Made by a program: the position numbers and the translations under genes
The notes under the pieces: generated by a model
The model's input: the letters and a program-made list of their open reading frames with translations, nothing else
What the model was told of the DNA's origin: nothing
Database searches by the model: none
In this document: piece by piece, positions 9,806 to 18,508 of the stretch
Layout of the letters: every line of letters starts with the position of its first letter
Position numbering within the stretch: the first letter of the stretch is position 1
Assembly (NCBI RefSeq): GCF_000716715.1
Contig: NZ_JNYJ01000023.1
Coordinates: forward strand, 62,001 to 126,000
DNA from: Dactylosporangium aurantiacum
Lineage (GTDB): Bacteria; Actinomycetota; Actinomycetes; Mycobacteriales; Micromonosporaceae
Direction: 5' to 3'
DNA: 64,000 nt

Positions 9806-11832
9806 GGCATAGCCGTCCGGACGGTGATCCCGTCGGGGAGACCGGCCACCGCGGGTTGGGCGCCGCGCGCGACGGTGATGTCGACGGATCGCCCGGCGAT
9901 GCGCAACCCCTTGGCGGTGATGGCGCCGAGCGGTCTCGCCGCCGGAGGTGCCAGGCTCAGACGCCCGGCGGGGACGTCGGGGTCGAGGCCGAGGAGGGCC
10001 TGGAGGATGGCCACGGAGGCGGCCGCGGACCAGGCCTGGGGCCGGCAGGACGCGGGATAGGGCACGGGTCGGCCGGTGTCGGTGGAGCTGTCGCCGGCGT
10101 AGAGCTCGGGATGGCGGTACTCGAAGGCTTCGGCGGCGGTGAGCAGCCCTTCGGCGAGGACGGCGGCGGCGTCGCTGTGCCCGGCGCGGGTCATGCCGAG
10201 CATCACGATGGCGGTGTCGTGCGGCCAGACGGAGCCGCAGTGGTAGGACAGCGGGGCGTATCCACCGTCGCGGGTGGACATGGTGCGCAGCCCGTACCCG
10301 CTGGCCAGGTCGGGGGCCACGAGCCGTTCGGCGACGGCCTTCTCCTCGTCGGCGTTGAGCAGTCCGGTGCCGAGCAGGTGGCCGATGTTGCTGGTGAGCG
10401 CGTCGACCTGGCGTTTGTCGCCGTCGAGGGCCAGGGCGGGGTAGCCGCCGTCCGGGCCGGGCACCCAGAACCGCTCCCGGAACCGGGCGGCCATGGCGTC
10501 GGCGTAGTCGCGCCAGCGGTCGGCGCCGGGCCGGCCGAACGCGTCGAGGAGGCGGGCGCCGTGCATCGCGGCGGCGTATGCGTAGCCTTGGACCTCGCAC
10601 AATGCGATGGGTGCGGTTGCCAGCCGGCCGTCGCGGTGGCGCACGGCGTCGGCGGAGTCCTTCCAGCCCTGGTTGGCCAGGCCCTGTCCGGTCGCGTCGA
10701 CGTATTCGAGGAAGCCGTCGCCGTCGGCGTCGGCGTACCGCTCGATCCAGGTAAGGGCGGCGTCGAGGTTCGGCAGCAGCGCGGCGACCTGGTCGGCGGG
10801 CATGCCCCAGCACCACGCGTCGTGCAGCAGGCTGATCCACAGCGGGGTGGCGTCGATGGTGCCGTAGTAGCTCGCGGGCAGCGTGACCGACTCCTGCCGG
10901 ATCTCGTGAACGATCTTTCCGGGCGCCTCGGCCGTGCGGGGGTCGAGCCGCTGCCCTTGGCGGCGGGCCAGGACCCGCAGCGTGCCGGCGGCGAGGTCGG
11001 TGCCCAGCGGCAGCAGCATCCGGGCCGCCCAGATGCTGTCGCGGCCGAACAGTGCGAGGAACCACGGCACACCGGCGCCCAGGAAGGTGTCGCCGGAGCC
11101 CGGGTCGTCGGTCAGCCGCAGCGACTCGAGGTCGTCCAGCGCCTGGTCGAGCAGGCGGACGAGGCGCCGGTCGTCGGCGCGGACGTCGGGGCGGGCCCAC
11201 TCGACCGGGCGGTCCGGCGCGGCCACGACCGCGCCGCGGGACTGCAGGTCGACGCGCCAGCGCAGGGTCACGGACTCGCCCGGGGCGAGCGTGACCAGCC
11301 AGGACAGCCGCGCCGGTGAGGTCGTGACGAGGGCTTCCGCGGCGGCCACGGTGGTCCCGCCCGGCCAGGCGAGGCCGTCGGACGTGGCGGTGGTGGCGCG
11401 GGGTGGTTCGGCGGCGCCGTCCTTGACGCGTTCGATGAGGGCGTTGTCACTGGCCAGGTCGAGGGTGACGGTGCAGGAGACGGTGTCGAGCGCGGCGGAG
11501 GTGACGCGGATCTGCTCGCTCATGGCGGACGGCAGCACGCGCCGGAGCCGGTCGACCCGCACCGCCGTGTCGGGGGTGCGGCCGCCGAAATGGCGCAGCA
11601 GCCCGACGAAACGGGCCGCTCCGGGCCCGGCCGGGGCGTAGCTGATGGGCTCGGGCTCGTGTCCGTCGACGCGGAGGACAGCTTCGGACAGCACCCGCCG
11701 ATCGACATGGAACAGGCCCTGGACCCCTGCGGCGCGGATCTGACCGTCACGGCCGGACAGCGCGCTGCTCGGCGCGGCCACCGTGGGCACCAGGTCATGC
11801 AGCAGTGGCTGTGTCGATTGCTCGGCAGTCAT
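9802..11832 (-). CDS. Glycogen-debranching-type (alpha/alpha)6 glycosidase
   Basis: A 676-residue cytoplasmic protein with no signal peptide. Residues about 10-210 form the N-terminal beta domain of the debranching family (VQGLFHVDRRVLSEAVLRVDG). Residues about 250-620 form the helical-toroid catalytic part. Recognisable blocks are PWFLALFGRDSIWAARMLLP, NQGWKDSADAVRHRDGRLA, EVQGYAYAA and YHCGSVWPHDTAI; the acidic residues there are candidate catalytic residues. It follows a sugar importer, so it probably hydrolyses the imported glucan or glucoside. The exact linkage cannot be assigned: related proteins are called amylo-alpha-1,6-glucosidase or trehalase-like. Confidence 0.8.
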
Positions 11833-11920
11833 CCGTTGTTTCCTCGCTCTTGACGTGCTGGCAGGTGTGCGGGGTGGTGAGGCAGGCGTCTGGTGCCGGC
11901 GCCCGCGGCGCCGCTCGGCT

Positions 11921-11947
11921 CGGGAGGCGGGCCTGACCCGCCTCCCG
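11921..11947 (-). terminator. Strong hairpin between permease and glycosidase genes
   Basis: A perfect 11-bp stem, CGGGAGGCGGG and CCCGCCTCCCG, with loop cctga, lies in the 141-bp gap after the second permease. There is no U-tract on the minus strand. It may partly terminate transcription or protect the upstream mRNA, lowering glycosidase and exporter expression relative to the importer. Confidence 0.5.
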
Positions 11948-11973
11948 ACGATGGGGCCCGACTGCGGCGCGGG

Positions 11974-12804
11974 CTAGCCTTTTTCGGCGCCTTCGTTGGC
12001 GCCTGGGACGAAGTAGCGTTGGAAGATCACGAAGATGACCGCCACCGGGATGGTGGCCAGGAGGGCGGCGCCGAGTTTCAGCGGGTACTGGTTGCCGGAG
12101 CCGAGGGATCCGCTGACCAGGTCGGCCAGCCCGCGGGGCAGGGTGAACAGGGACGGGTCCTGCACGGCGACGACGGTGTGGGGGAACTCGTTCCAGGAGC
12201 CCTGGAACGCCAGGATGGTCAGGGTGATCAGCGCCGGCCGGGCGGTGGGCAGCACCACCGACCAGAAGGTCCGGAAGGTGCCCGCGCCGTCGAGGCGGGC
12301 GGCTTCCTCGATGCTGACCGGCACGGAGTCGAAGAACTGCTTCATGATGAAGACGCCGGCGGCGTCGGCGATCATCGGCACGATCAGGGCGGCGTAGGTG
12401 TTGTAGATGCCGAGCTGGTTGAGGACGAGGAACTTCGGGATGAGCAGGACCACGCCGGGGACCGCCAGGAGCCCGATCAGGGCGGCGAAGAGCGTGCGCC
12501 GGCCGGGGAAGCGCAGCCGGGACAGGGCGTAGCCGGCCATGGAGCCGAACAGCACGCGGCTGATCGTCACGATGACGGTGACCAGGACGGAGTTGCCGAG
12601 CCAGGTCGGGAAGTCGGTGCCGCTGAAGATGCGGCTCATCGATTCGGTGGTGAACGGGTGCGCGATCGGCGAGAGCGGGTTCGCCGACGCGTCGGCCTCG
12701 GTCTTGAACGAGTTCGCGATCTGGATGACGAACGGGTAGAGCACGACCAGCGAGAAGAACACCAGGATGGCGTAGCCGGCGAACCGGGTGGCGAGCGTGC
12801 GCAT
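11974..12804 (-). CDS. Sugar ABC importer permease (MalG-like)
   Basis: A 276-residue inner-membrane protein with six helices. The cytoplasmic EAA loop, EEAARLDGAGTFRTFWSVVL, is the docking site for the import ATPase. It begins one base after the stop of the MalF-like gene. No ATP-binding subunit for the importer is encoded here; such systems in actinomycetes usually share a general MsiK-type ATPase encoded elsewhere. Confidence 0.92.
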   Translation of the reverse strand: MRTLATRFAGYAILVFFSLVVLYPFVIQIANSFKTEADASANPLSPIAHPFTTESMSRIFSGTDFPTWLGNSVLVTVIVTISRVLFGSMAGYALSRLRFPGRRTLFAALIGLLAVPGVVLLIPKFLVLNQLGIYNTYAALIVPMIADAAGVFIMKQFFDSVPVSIEEAARLDGAGTFRTFWSVVLPTARPALITLTILAFQGSWNEFPHTVVAVQDPSLFTLPRGLADLVSGSLGSGNQYPLKLGAALLATIPVAVIFVIFQRYFVPGANEGAEKG

Positions 12805-12805
12805 G

Positions 12806-13840
12806 TCAGGGCCTTTCCCGCAGCACCCGCCGCTGCAGCAGGGTGAGCACGACGATGATCAGGAAGAGCACGAACGAGATCGCCGCGCCGGAGCCGTAGT
12901 CGAAGTCGCGGAAGGCGGTGCGGTAGGACAGGTAGGCCGGGGTGAGGGTGGTCTTGGCCGGGTTGCCCTGGCTCATCACGTAGATCTGGTCGAAGACCTG
13001 CCAGGTGCCGATCAGGCCCAGCGTGAGCACCAGGAACGTGGTGGGCCGCAGCTGCGGCAGGGTGATGTACCGCAGGCGCTGCCAGCGGCTGGCGCCGTCG
13101 ATCAGGCCGGCCTCGTCGAGCTGGGCCGGGATGTTCTGCAGCGCCGCCAGGAACATCAGCATGAACGTGCCCGACGTGGTCCACACGACGAGCGCGATGA
13201 TCGCGCACATCGCGACGCTGGGCCCGGAGACCCAGTCCCACCAGCTCAGGCCGAGCAGGCTGTGCTCGGTCATCGCCGCGGGCGGTGCCTGCTCGTCGGC
13301 CAGTCCGACCGCGCCGAGCGCCAGGTGCAGCACGCCGCGCGGATCGGAAAACCATTGCGGGCCGTCGATGCCGAAGAAGCCCAGGATCTCGTTGATCGCG
13401 CCGGTGTTGGCGAACATGAACAGGAAGACCACGCTGATCGCGACGGAGCTGGTCACCGACGGGAAGTAGAACGCGGTCCGGAAGAAGCCCTTGCCCTTGA
13501 GCAGCCGGTTGTTGACCACGAGCGCGAGGCTGAGGGCCACCAGGGTCTGCAGCGGCACGACCGCGGCCACGTAGTAGGCGTTGTTGCGGATGCTGGTCAC
13601 GAAGTTCTGCCGGGCCAGCCCGTCGTCGGCGAACAGGCTGGTGTAGTTGTCCAGTCCGGCGAACGGGACACCCGGCTGGAACGGGCTGCCCTGCCCGTTC
13701 CAGCGGGTGAGGCTGACCCACAGCGCCATGAGGACCGGCACCACGAGGAACAGTCCGAGGACGATCACCACGGGTGCGACGAAGAGCCAGCCGGCTGCCC
13801 GCTCGTTGCCGCGGATGCCGCCGCGCTTGGAGTCGGCCAC
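12806..13840 (-). CDS. Sugar ABC importer permease (MalF-like)
   Basis: A 344-residue permease. The first helix starts after a basic leader (GGIRGNERAAGWLFVAPVVI). The EAA loop is DEAGLIDGASRWQRLRYITL. An extended external segment of about 60 residues, including a PQWFSDPRG stretch, lies between helices, longer than in minimal permeases. The GTG start (13838-13840) follows the binding-protein stop by 5 bp with GGCGG as a weak ribosome site. The long frame that reaches upstream is a shadow of the binding-protein gene. Confidence 0.9.
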   Translation of the reverse strand: MADSKRGGIRGNERAAGWLFVAPVVIVLGLFLVVPVLMALWVSLTRWNGQGSPFQPGVPFAGLDNYTSLFADDGLARQNFVTSIRNNAYYVAAVVPLQTLVALSLALVVNNRLLKGKGFFRTAFYFPSVTSSVAISVVFLFMFANTGAINEILGFFGIDGPQWFSDPRGVLHLALGAVGLADEQAPPAAMTEHSLLGLSWWDWVSGPSVAMCAIIALVVWTTSGTFMLMFLAALQNIPAQLDEAGLIDGASRWQRLRYITLPQLRPTTFLVLTLGLIGTWQVFDQIYVMSQGNPAKTTLTPAYLSYRTAFRDFDYGSGAAISFVLFLIIVVLTLLQRRVLRERP

Positions 13841-13845
13841 GGCCG

Positions 13846-15084
13846 TCAGCCGCCGAGCGCCGTCTTGGCGTTCTTGTCGAAGCGCTGCAGGACGGCCTTC
13901 GGGGTGCTGGTGGCCAGGCCCTGCAGGCCGGTGTCGAGGTCGGCGAGGACGCTGTCCATCTTGGGGGCGTTGACCGGGCCGTGGCCGTAGGCGGCGCCGG
14001 CGATGAACGGTGCGTCCTCGGGGAACTTGGCCGTGTATTGCGCCTGGGCGGACTGCCGGGACGGCATGACACCGTACGCGGTCGCGAACTGCAGCTGCTG
14101 GTCGACGGCCGTCATCGCCTCGACGAACTTGATCGCCTGCGCCTTGTACCTGCTCTTGGCCGCGATCCCCCAGCACTGGGTGAACGACAGCGTGCCCTTG
14201 GTGCCCGTGGGGCCGGCCGGCAGCTCGTGCACGGTGTACTTGACGGTCGGGAAGTCGGCCTTCATCGCCCCCTTGATCCAGTTGCCCTCGATCGTCATGG
14301 CGGCCTTGCCCTTGCCGAACGCCTCGCCGCCCCAGCCGGTGTCGAGCTGCTTCGGGAACTTCGCGAGGCCGTCCTTGAGCAGTCCCTGCACGTAGGTCAG
14401 GGCGGCCTCGTTCGCCGGGGTGTCGGCCGTGGCCTGCTTGCCGTCGGGGCTGGTCCACCACCCGCCGTTCTGCACGAGGAACGCGCCGATCCGGTCGCGG
14501 GTGTCGCCGATCGCCAGCGGGACGATGCCCTTGGCCTGGAGCTTCCGCGCCACGGCGGTCAGCTGGTCCCAGTTCTTCGGCACGTCGGCGTCGGTGAGCC
14601 CGGCCTGCTGCCACAGCGCGGTGTTGATCTCCAGGGCCAGCGTCGAGCTGTCCTTCGGTACGCAGTACACCTTGCCGTCGTAGGTGAACGCCTGGCGCAG
14701 GCTCGGGTAGAAGTCGTCGAGATCGGAGACCTTGCTGGCGTAGGGCTCGAGCGCCCCGACGCTCGCGTAGTCCGCGAAGCGGGCCGCGTCGACGTAGAAC
14801 ACGTCCGGTGGCGTGCTGCCCGCGAACGCCTGCCCGAGCTGCTGGACGATGTCCTGCGCCGGGGTGACCGTGGCCTTGTTGCCGGAGCCGCTCGCCCACG
14901 CGGCGGCGGCCTCGGTGACGGCCTTGGTCTCGGCGTCGCCGGACGAAGCGATCAGGATCTTCAGGTCGGCGGCGCCGCTGCCCTGCTGGGCGCTGCCGCC
15001 CTTGTTGTCGTCGAAGCCGCTGCCGCAGGCCGTGGTGGTGAGTAACAGCGCGGTGGCGACCGCGACCAGTCTGACGTGCTTCAT
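13846..15084 (-). CDS. Sugar-binding lipoprotein of the ABC importer
   Basis: A 412-residue extracytoplasmic solute-binding protein (family 1). The signal peptide ends in a lipobox, LLLTTTACGSG, giving an acylated Cys near residue 20 that anchors it to the outer face of the membrane. Typical signatures are DIVQQLGQAFAGSTPPDVFY, GVMPSRQSAQAQYTAKFPE and the late aromatic-rich region. It delivers an oligosaccharide to the two permeases. AGGAG precedes the ATG, and it follows the LacI gene by 10 bp without a promoter of its own. Confidence 0.93.
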   Translation of the reverse strand: MKHVRLVAVATALLLTTTACGSGFDDNKGGSAQQGSGAADLKILIASSGDAETKAVTEAAAAWASGSGNKATVTPAQDIVQQLGQAFAGSTPPDVFYVDAARFADYASVGALEPYASKVSDLDDFYPSLRQAFTYDGKVYCVPKDSSTLALEINTALWQQAGLTDADVPKNWDQLTAVARKLQAKGIVPLAIGDTRDRIGAFLVQNGGWWTSPDGKQATADTPANEAALTYVQGLLKDGLAKFPKQLDTGWGGEAFGKGKAAMTIEGNWIKGAMKADFPTVKYTVHELPAGPTGTKGTLSFTQCWGIAAKSRYKAQAIKFVEAMTAVDQQLQFATAYGVMPSRQSAQAQYTAKFPEDAPFIAGAAYGHGPVNAPKMDSVLADLDTGLQGLATSTPKAVLQRFDKNAKTALGG

Positions 15085-15094
15085 CGGGGGCTCC

Positions 15095-16078
15095 TTACAG
15101 GGGTGTGCTGTGGCGGAGGACGAGGGACGGTTCGAACAGGAGTTGACGGGGCGGCGCGGAGCGGTCCAGGACGCCGGCGAGCAGGTCGATGCAGCAGGCC
15201 GCGGCCTCGGTGAGGGGCTGGCTGACGCTGCTGAGACCGACCACCCGGGCGACCGCCGTGTCGTCGAAGCCGATCACCGCGCACGGGTGGCCGGACTCGC
15301 GGGCGGCGCGCAGCGCACCGAGCGCCAGCGAGTCCGACGCGCAGACCAGCGCGTCCAGTGACGGCAGGAGGTCGGCGACGGCGGCGGCTCCGGAGTCGAT
15401 GCCGTCCTCGACCGCGACGTCGAGCCCGGTGCCGGGCAGGCCCGCGGCGGCGAGGGTGGACGCCCAGCCGTCGCGGCGGGCGTCGCCGACACCGGAGCCG
15501 GCCGGCCAGCCCAGGAAGCCGATCCGGCGGTGGCCGGTGCCGAGCAGGTGCCGGGTCGCCATCGCGGTGCCGGCCGCGTTGTCGACGTCCACCCACGAGT
15601 GGGTGTCCGGCGCGCCCCAGGGCCGGCCGAACGTCACGAACGGCACCCCACGCTCCGCGAGCCACGACGTGCGCGCGTCGCCGTGGTGGGTGCTGGTCAG
15701 GACGAAGGCGTCCAGGTCGTAGGAGGTCAGCAGGCTTTCGAAGGTGGCGATCTCCTCCGTGTCATCAGTGGCGGTGTAGAGCATGACCCGGTATCCGGCC
15801 GGCGCGGCGGCGTCGGTGAGCCCGTGCAGGAAGCGGTCCAGCACCGAGCCGTTGATCCCGTCGCGGTCCGGCTCGATGCGGACCGCGATGAGCCGGGACC
15901 GCCCGGTGCGCATCTGGCGGGCCGCCTGGTTGGCGCGGTAGCCGAGCGCCTCGATCGCCTCGATCACCCGTGCCCGGGTTTCCTCGCGCACGACCTCAGG
16001 GGTGTTCAGCACGTTGGAGACCGTCTGCCGGGAGACCCCGGCCCGTTCGGCAACGGTGGCAATCGTCACTTTCGGCAA
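15095..16078 (-). CDS. LacI-family repressor of the sugar operon
   Basis: A 327-residue repressor. The N-terminal helix-turn-helix is VTIATVAERAGVSRQTVSNV, followed by the hinge helix NQAARQMRTGRSRLIAV and a periplasmic-binding-protein-like effector domain ending with GFDDTAVARVVG. The start chosen is TTG (16076-16078), because AAGGAGG lies 6 nt upstream. A longer frame to 16213 would translate straight through both operators. It is first in the operon it controls, so it is autoregulated; the effector is probably the imported sugar. Confidence 0.9.
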   Translation of the reverse strand: MPKVTIATVAERAGVSRQTVSNVLNTPEVVREETRARVIEAIEALGYRANQAARQMRTGRSRLIAVRIEPDRDGINGSVLDRFLHGLTDAAAPAGYRVMLYTATDDTEEIATFESLLTSYDLDAFVLTSTHHGDARTSWLAERGVPFVTFGRPWGAPDTHSWVDVDNAAGTAMATRHLLGTGHRRIGFLGWPAGSGVGDARRDGWASTLAAAGLPGTGLDVAVEDGIDSGAAAVADLLPSLDALVCASDSLALGALRAARESGHPCAVIGFDDTAVARVVGLSSVSQPLTEAAACCIDLLAGVLDRSAPPRQLLFEPSLVLRHSTPL

Positions 16079-16098
16079 CTTCGCCCTCCTTCGCGCTT

Positions 16099-16110
16099 TT
16101 GAACGATCAA
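16099..16110. promoter_or_regulatory. LacI operator O1
   Basis: TTGAACGATCAA is a pseudo-palindrome of the form TTGAWCGWTCAA with the central CG typical of LacI-family operators. It lies 20 bp upstream of the repressor start. Its exact reverse complement recurs 30 bp away. Confidence 0.8.
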
Positions 16111-16128
16111 ATCTTGATGTCACCGCAT

Positions 16129-16140
16129 TTGATCGTTCAA
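16129..16140. promoter_or_regulatory. LacI operator O2
   Basis: TTGATCGTTCAA, the reverse complement of O1. The centres are exactly 30 bp apart, close to three helical turns, so two dimers would sit on the same DNA face. The matching flanks extend the inverted repeat to 14 bp (ATTTGATCGTTCAA). Confidence 0.8.
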
Positions 16141-16243
16141 GTTGCTGGAATGTTAAGGACAATGCGCCACCGCACGGCGCTCTGTCAAGGCCCACCCGGC
16201 GAACCCGTCTCAAGCCGCGCCGACCCCTGCCGATCTGCCGGGT

Positions 16244-17083
16244 GTGGTCCGCCGCAGCAGGAAGACGGTGACGGTCGCGCTGGTCGCTGTCGGCGCGGCG
16301 GCAGCCCTCATCCCCAGGGCGTCGTCACAGGCCGGATTCAGCAACCGCACCTCGAACGCGGGCGACACGTTCGGTGCGGGCACCCTCCAGGCCCCGACCG
16401 GGCTGAGCCTGATGCCGCAGTGCGCCGGCACGACCCCGAGCGTCGACGCCACCTGGACCGCCGCGGCCGGCGGGTCGGCGCCGACCGGGTACCGGCTGCA
16501 ACGCCGCCTCGGCGGGGTCACGCAGAACACCGTGCAGACCGCGGCCACGTCAGCGACCGACACCGGCATGGCCAACGGGCAGACCTACGACTACCAGGTC
16601 TTCTCCTACCTGCAGAGCTGGACGTCGCCGGCCGCCACGCAGAGCGCCTATGTCGGCTGTGCGGCGAACCTGCTCACCAACCCGGGCTTCGAGAGCAACG
16701 CCGACGCGTCGCCGTGGCGCCTGGACACCACCGGCAATTTCGCAGCCGTGTCGAGCAGTCCGGTCCGGACCGCGGCGAAGAGCATGCGGGTCCCGGTGAG
16801 CACCCAGGCCTACACGGCCGTCCCGGTCACGGCCGCCACTGCCTACACGTTCACCGCGTGGGCGTGGACGGCGTCGGGCACCACGACCGCGAAACTGCGG
16901 GCGGTCGCCGGTGCCAGCCCCTACGGCACCGAGATCGCCAACGTGCAGGGCACCGGCACCGCCGGCACGTGGGTGCAGGTGACGCTGCCGTTCAACTCCG
17001 GCGCCGCCACGACCGTCACGCTGATCGTCAGCACCTCGACCGCCGTGGGCGACATCTTCATCGACGACGTCGCCCTGTCGTGA
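16244..17083 (+). CDS. Exported protein with SipW-type signal, Fn3-like and CBM4/9-like parts
   Basis: A 279-residue exported protein. After a basic N-terminus and a hydrophobic stretch the sequence reads AGFSNRTSNAGDTFGAGTL, the pattern (FS-x-TSN-x-G-x-TF-x-AG) seen just after the cleavage site of TasA/camelysin-type proteins processed by SipW peptidases. A fibronectin-III-like segment (APTGYRLQRRLGG to DYQVFSYL) follows. The C-terminal sandwich NLLTNPGFES to IFIDDVALS resembles CBM4/9. It converges with the two-gene peptidase unit 16 bp away. The role is unknown: possibly cell-surface or matrix. The GTG start has no good ribosome site. Confidence 0.68.
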   Translation: MVRRSRKTVTVALVAVGAAAALIPRASSQAGFSNRTSNAGDTFGAGTLQAPTGLSLMPQCAGTTPSVDATWTAAAGGSAPTGYRLQRRLGGVTQNTVQTAATSATDTGMANGQTYDYQVFSYLQSWTSPAATQSAYVGCAANLLTNPGFESNADASPWRLDTTGNFAAVSSSPVRTAAKSMRVPVSTQAYTAVPVTAATAYTFTAWAWTASGTTTAKLRAVAGASPYGTEIANVQGTGTAGTWVQVTLPFNSGAATTVTLIVSTSTAVGDIFIDDVALS

Positions 17084-17099
17084 ACCGCCGGCCCGGCCG

Positions 17100-17771
17100 T
17101 CAGCTCCGGGTCTCCCAGGTGATCTTCACAACGGCCGAGGCGCCCATCGCCGAATTCGGGGCGTCGGTCGCCAGCTTGTAGTTGAACCGGAACACCCGCG
17201 TGCTCGCCACGTTCGCGACCGGCGTCCACGCCGACGACACGCTCGTCGTCGCCCCGGCGCTGTAAGCGTTCTTCGCGGTGAAGTCCGACAACATCCGCCC
17301 GGCGGTGATCGCGGTGTCGGCGGTGTTGCCGAACACCGTCGACCCGGTCAGGCCCGTGCACGAGCCGCCGGAGCCGAAGATGCCGGTGCCGGCCGCGGTC
17401 TCGACGCTCCAGTTGATCGACGACGCGACACCGCCACCGCCGCTGCCCGGGGTGTCGGTCGCGTCGCCGGGGGCGACGAACAGCTGCACCGGCGCCGACG
17501 GGGTCACCGTGCCGGACCAGGACACCGTCACGCAGCTGCTGCCACTCGCACCGGGCACGAGCCCGGAGACGTTGAACATGGCGGCGTTGCTGTCATTGTC
17601 GGTCAGGGCGAGCACGCCCGCCGTGAGGGTGTTCGCGCTGTTCGACGTCGAGGCGCTGAACGCCGCGTAGGAGGTGTGGTAGACGACGCCGGTGCACGCC
17701 GTCAGGGCGACGACGACGGAGGCCGCCCCGCCCCATCGGGTACGGCGTCGTGCGGGAGCCCGGTGCTTCAT
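17100..17771 (-). CDS. TasA/camelysin-like exported protein
   Basis: A 223-residue protein with a basic head, a hydrophobic segment and then YAAFSASTSNSANTLTAG, the hallmark after a SipW-type cleavage site. The rest is Gly/Ser/Thr-rich beta sequence ending AVVKITWETRS; TasA relatives form surface fibres. It sits 60 bp downstream of the signal peptidase gene on the same strand, so enzyme and substrate are probably one operon. Two Cys residues far apart (SSCVTV and GGSCTG) could form a disulfide outside the cell. Confidence 0.72.
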   Translation of the reverse strand: MKHRAPARRRTRWGGAASVVVALTACTGVVYHTSYAAFSASTSNSANTLTAGVLALTDNDSNAAMFNVSGLVPGASGSSCVTVSWSGTVTPSAPVQLFVAPGDATDTPGSGGGGVASSINWSVETAAGTGIFGSGGSCTGLTGSTVFGNTADTAITAGRMLSDFTAKNAYSAGATTSVSSAWTPVANVASTRVFRFNYKLATDAPNSAMGASAVVKITWETRS

Positions 17772-17831
17772 GCCACGAACGTCGGCGCGCGTCGGCCCAC
17801 CTTGAACACCGGGAACCGTCGTGCCACCGGC

Positions 17832-18317
17832 TTACGCCCGGTCGGCAGCCATGCCCCTGCTCGCCAGGGCGGACAGCAGCACCAGGGCGACGCCGAGGCC
17901 GGCGAGGTTGCCGTAGGCGCCGTCGCGCAGCCACAGCCCCGGCAGCCCCACCCACGGCACGCGCAGCGCGGCGCGGCCGGTGACGTCGGCCACGCTGACG
18001 TGGGCGGAGTCCGCGGCGGCGGCGGCGTCGCCCTTCGTCACGACCGTCCCGTCGGCACCGACCGCGACGACCCGGTGCAGCACGAACCGGCGCGGGTCGG
18101 ACGGGTCGCGGAAGCGCAGCACCCGCCCGGGGCGGATGTCGGCGTCGCGGACCGGTGCGGCCACGACCACGTCACCGATGGCGATCGCCGGGGTCATCGA
18201 CCCGGACACGACGACGGACGCCGACCAGCCGAACGCGGTCGGGATCACGGTGGCGGCGACGAGCCCGGCGAAGAACATCAGCACCGTGGCCGACACCCGC
18301 GCGAACAGCTGCGTCAC
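17832..18317 (-). CDS. SipW-like (ER-type) signal peptidase I
   Basis: A 161-residue membrane protease. A first helix (SATVLMFFAGLVAATVI) precedes the nucleophile box SGSMTP. The His box is FVLHRVVAV, where eukaryotic/archaeal-type enzymes have His instead of Lys. The Asp box is TKGDAAAAADSAHV, and a second helix is near the C-terminus. Bacterial enzymes of this class process TasA-like pilins or matrix proteins, and two such candidates flank it. In most relatives the KGD box is followed by N; here it is A. The GTG start has GAGGAGG just upstream, partly inside a perfect hairpin. Confidence 0.85.
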   Translation of the reverse strand: MTQLFARVSATVLMFFAGLVAATVIPTAFGWSASVVVSGSMTPAIAIGDVVVAAPVRDADIRPGRVLRFRDPSDPRRFVLHRVVAVGADGTVVTKGDAAAAADSAHVSVADVTGRAALRVPWVGLPGLWLRDGAYGNLAGLGVALVLLSALASRGMAADRA

Positions 18318-18320
18318 GCC

Positions 18321-18355
18321 TCCTCAGGTCGGCAGGCGGACGCCCGACCTGAGGA
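18321..18355 (-). promoter_or_regulatory. Perfect inverted repeat overlapping the signal-peptidase ribosome site
   Basis: A 12-bp perfect repeat, TCCTCAGGTCGG and CCGACCTGAGGA, with an 11-nt loop, ends 3 nt before the GTG start. On the mRNA the last arm contains GAGGA of the Shine-Dalgarno, so folding would hide it. Alternatively it is a dyad operator. It cannot be a terminator for this gene because it lies upstream of it. Confidence 0.6.
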
Positions 18356-18508
18356 CCACCCGACACTCACGGTCGTCGCGGCGGTGAACGTCGCTCAGGC
18401 GATCATGGGCGTCCGGCGCTGTCGAACCCGCCGAAAGTACGACCCGCACCGTGTTCGGCCCTCTTTTGGACCGATGTCAATGCGGAAGCACCCGATCATG
18501 CTGAATCC

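Noticed and set aside
9806..11200. Upstream extension of the exporter ATPase frame to 11200
   Set aside because: It runs out of phase through the glycosidase gene; the ATPase begins at the coupled GTG.
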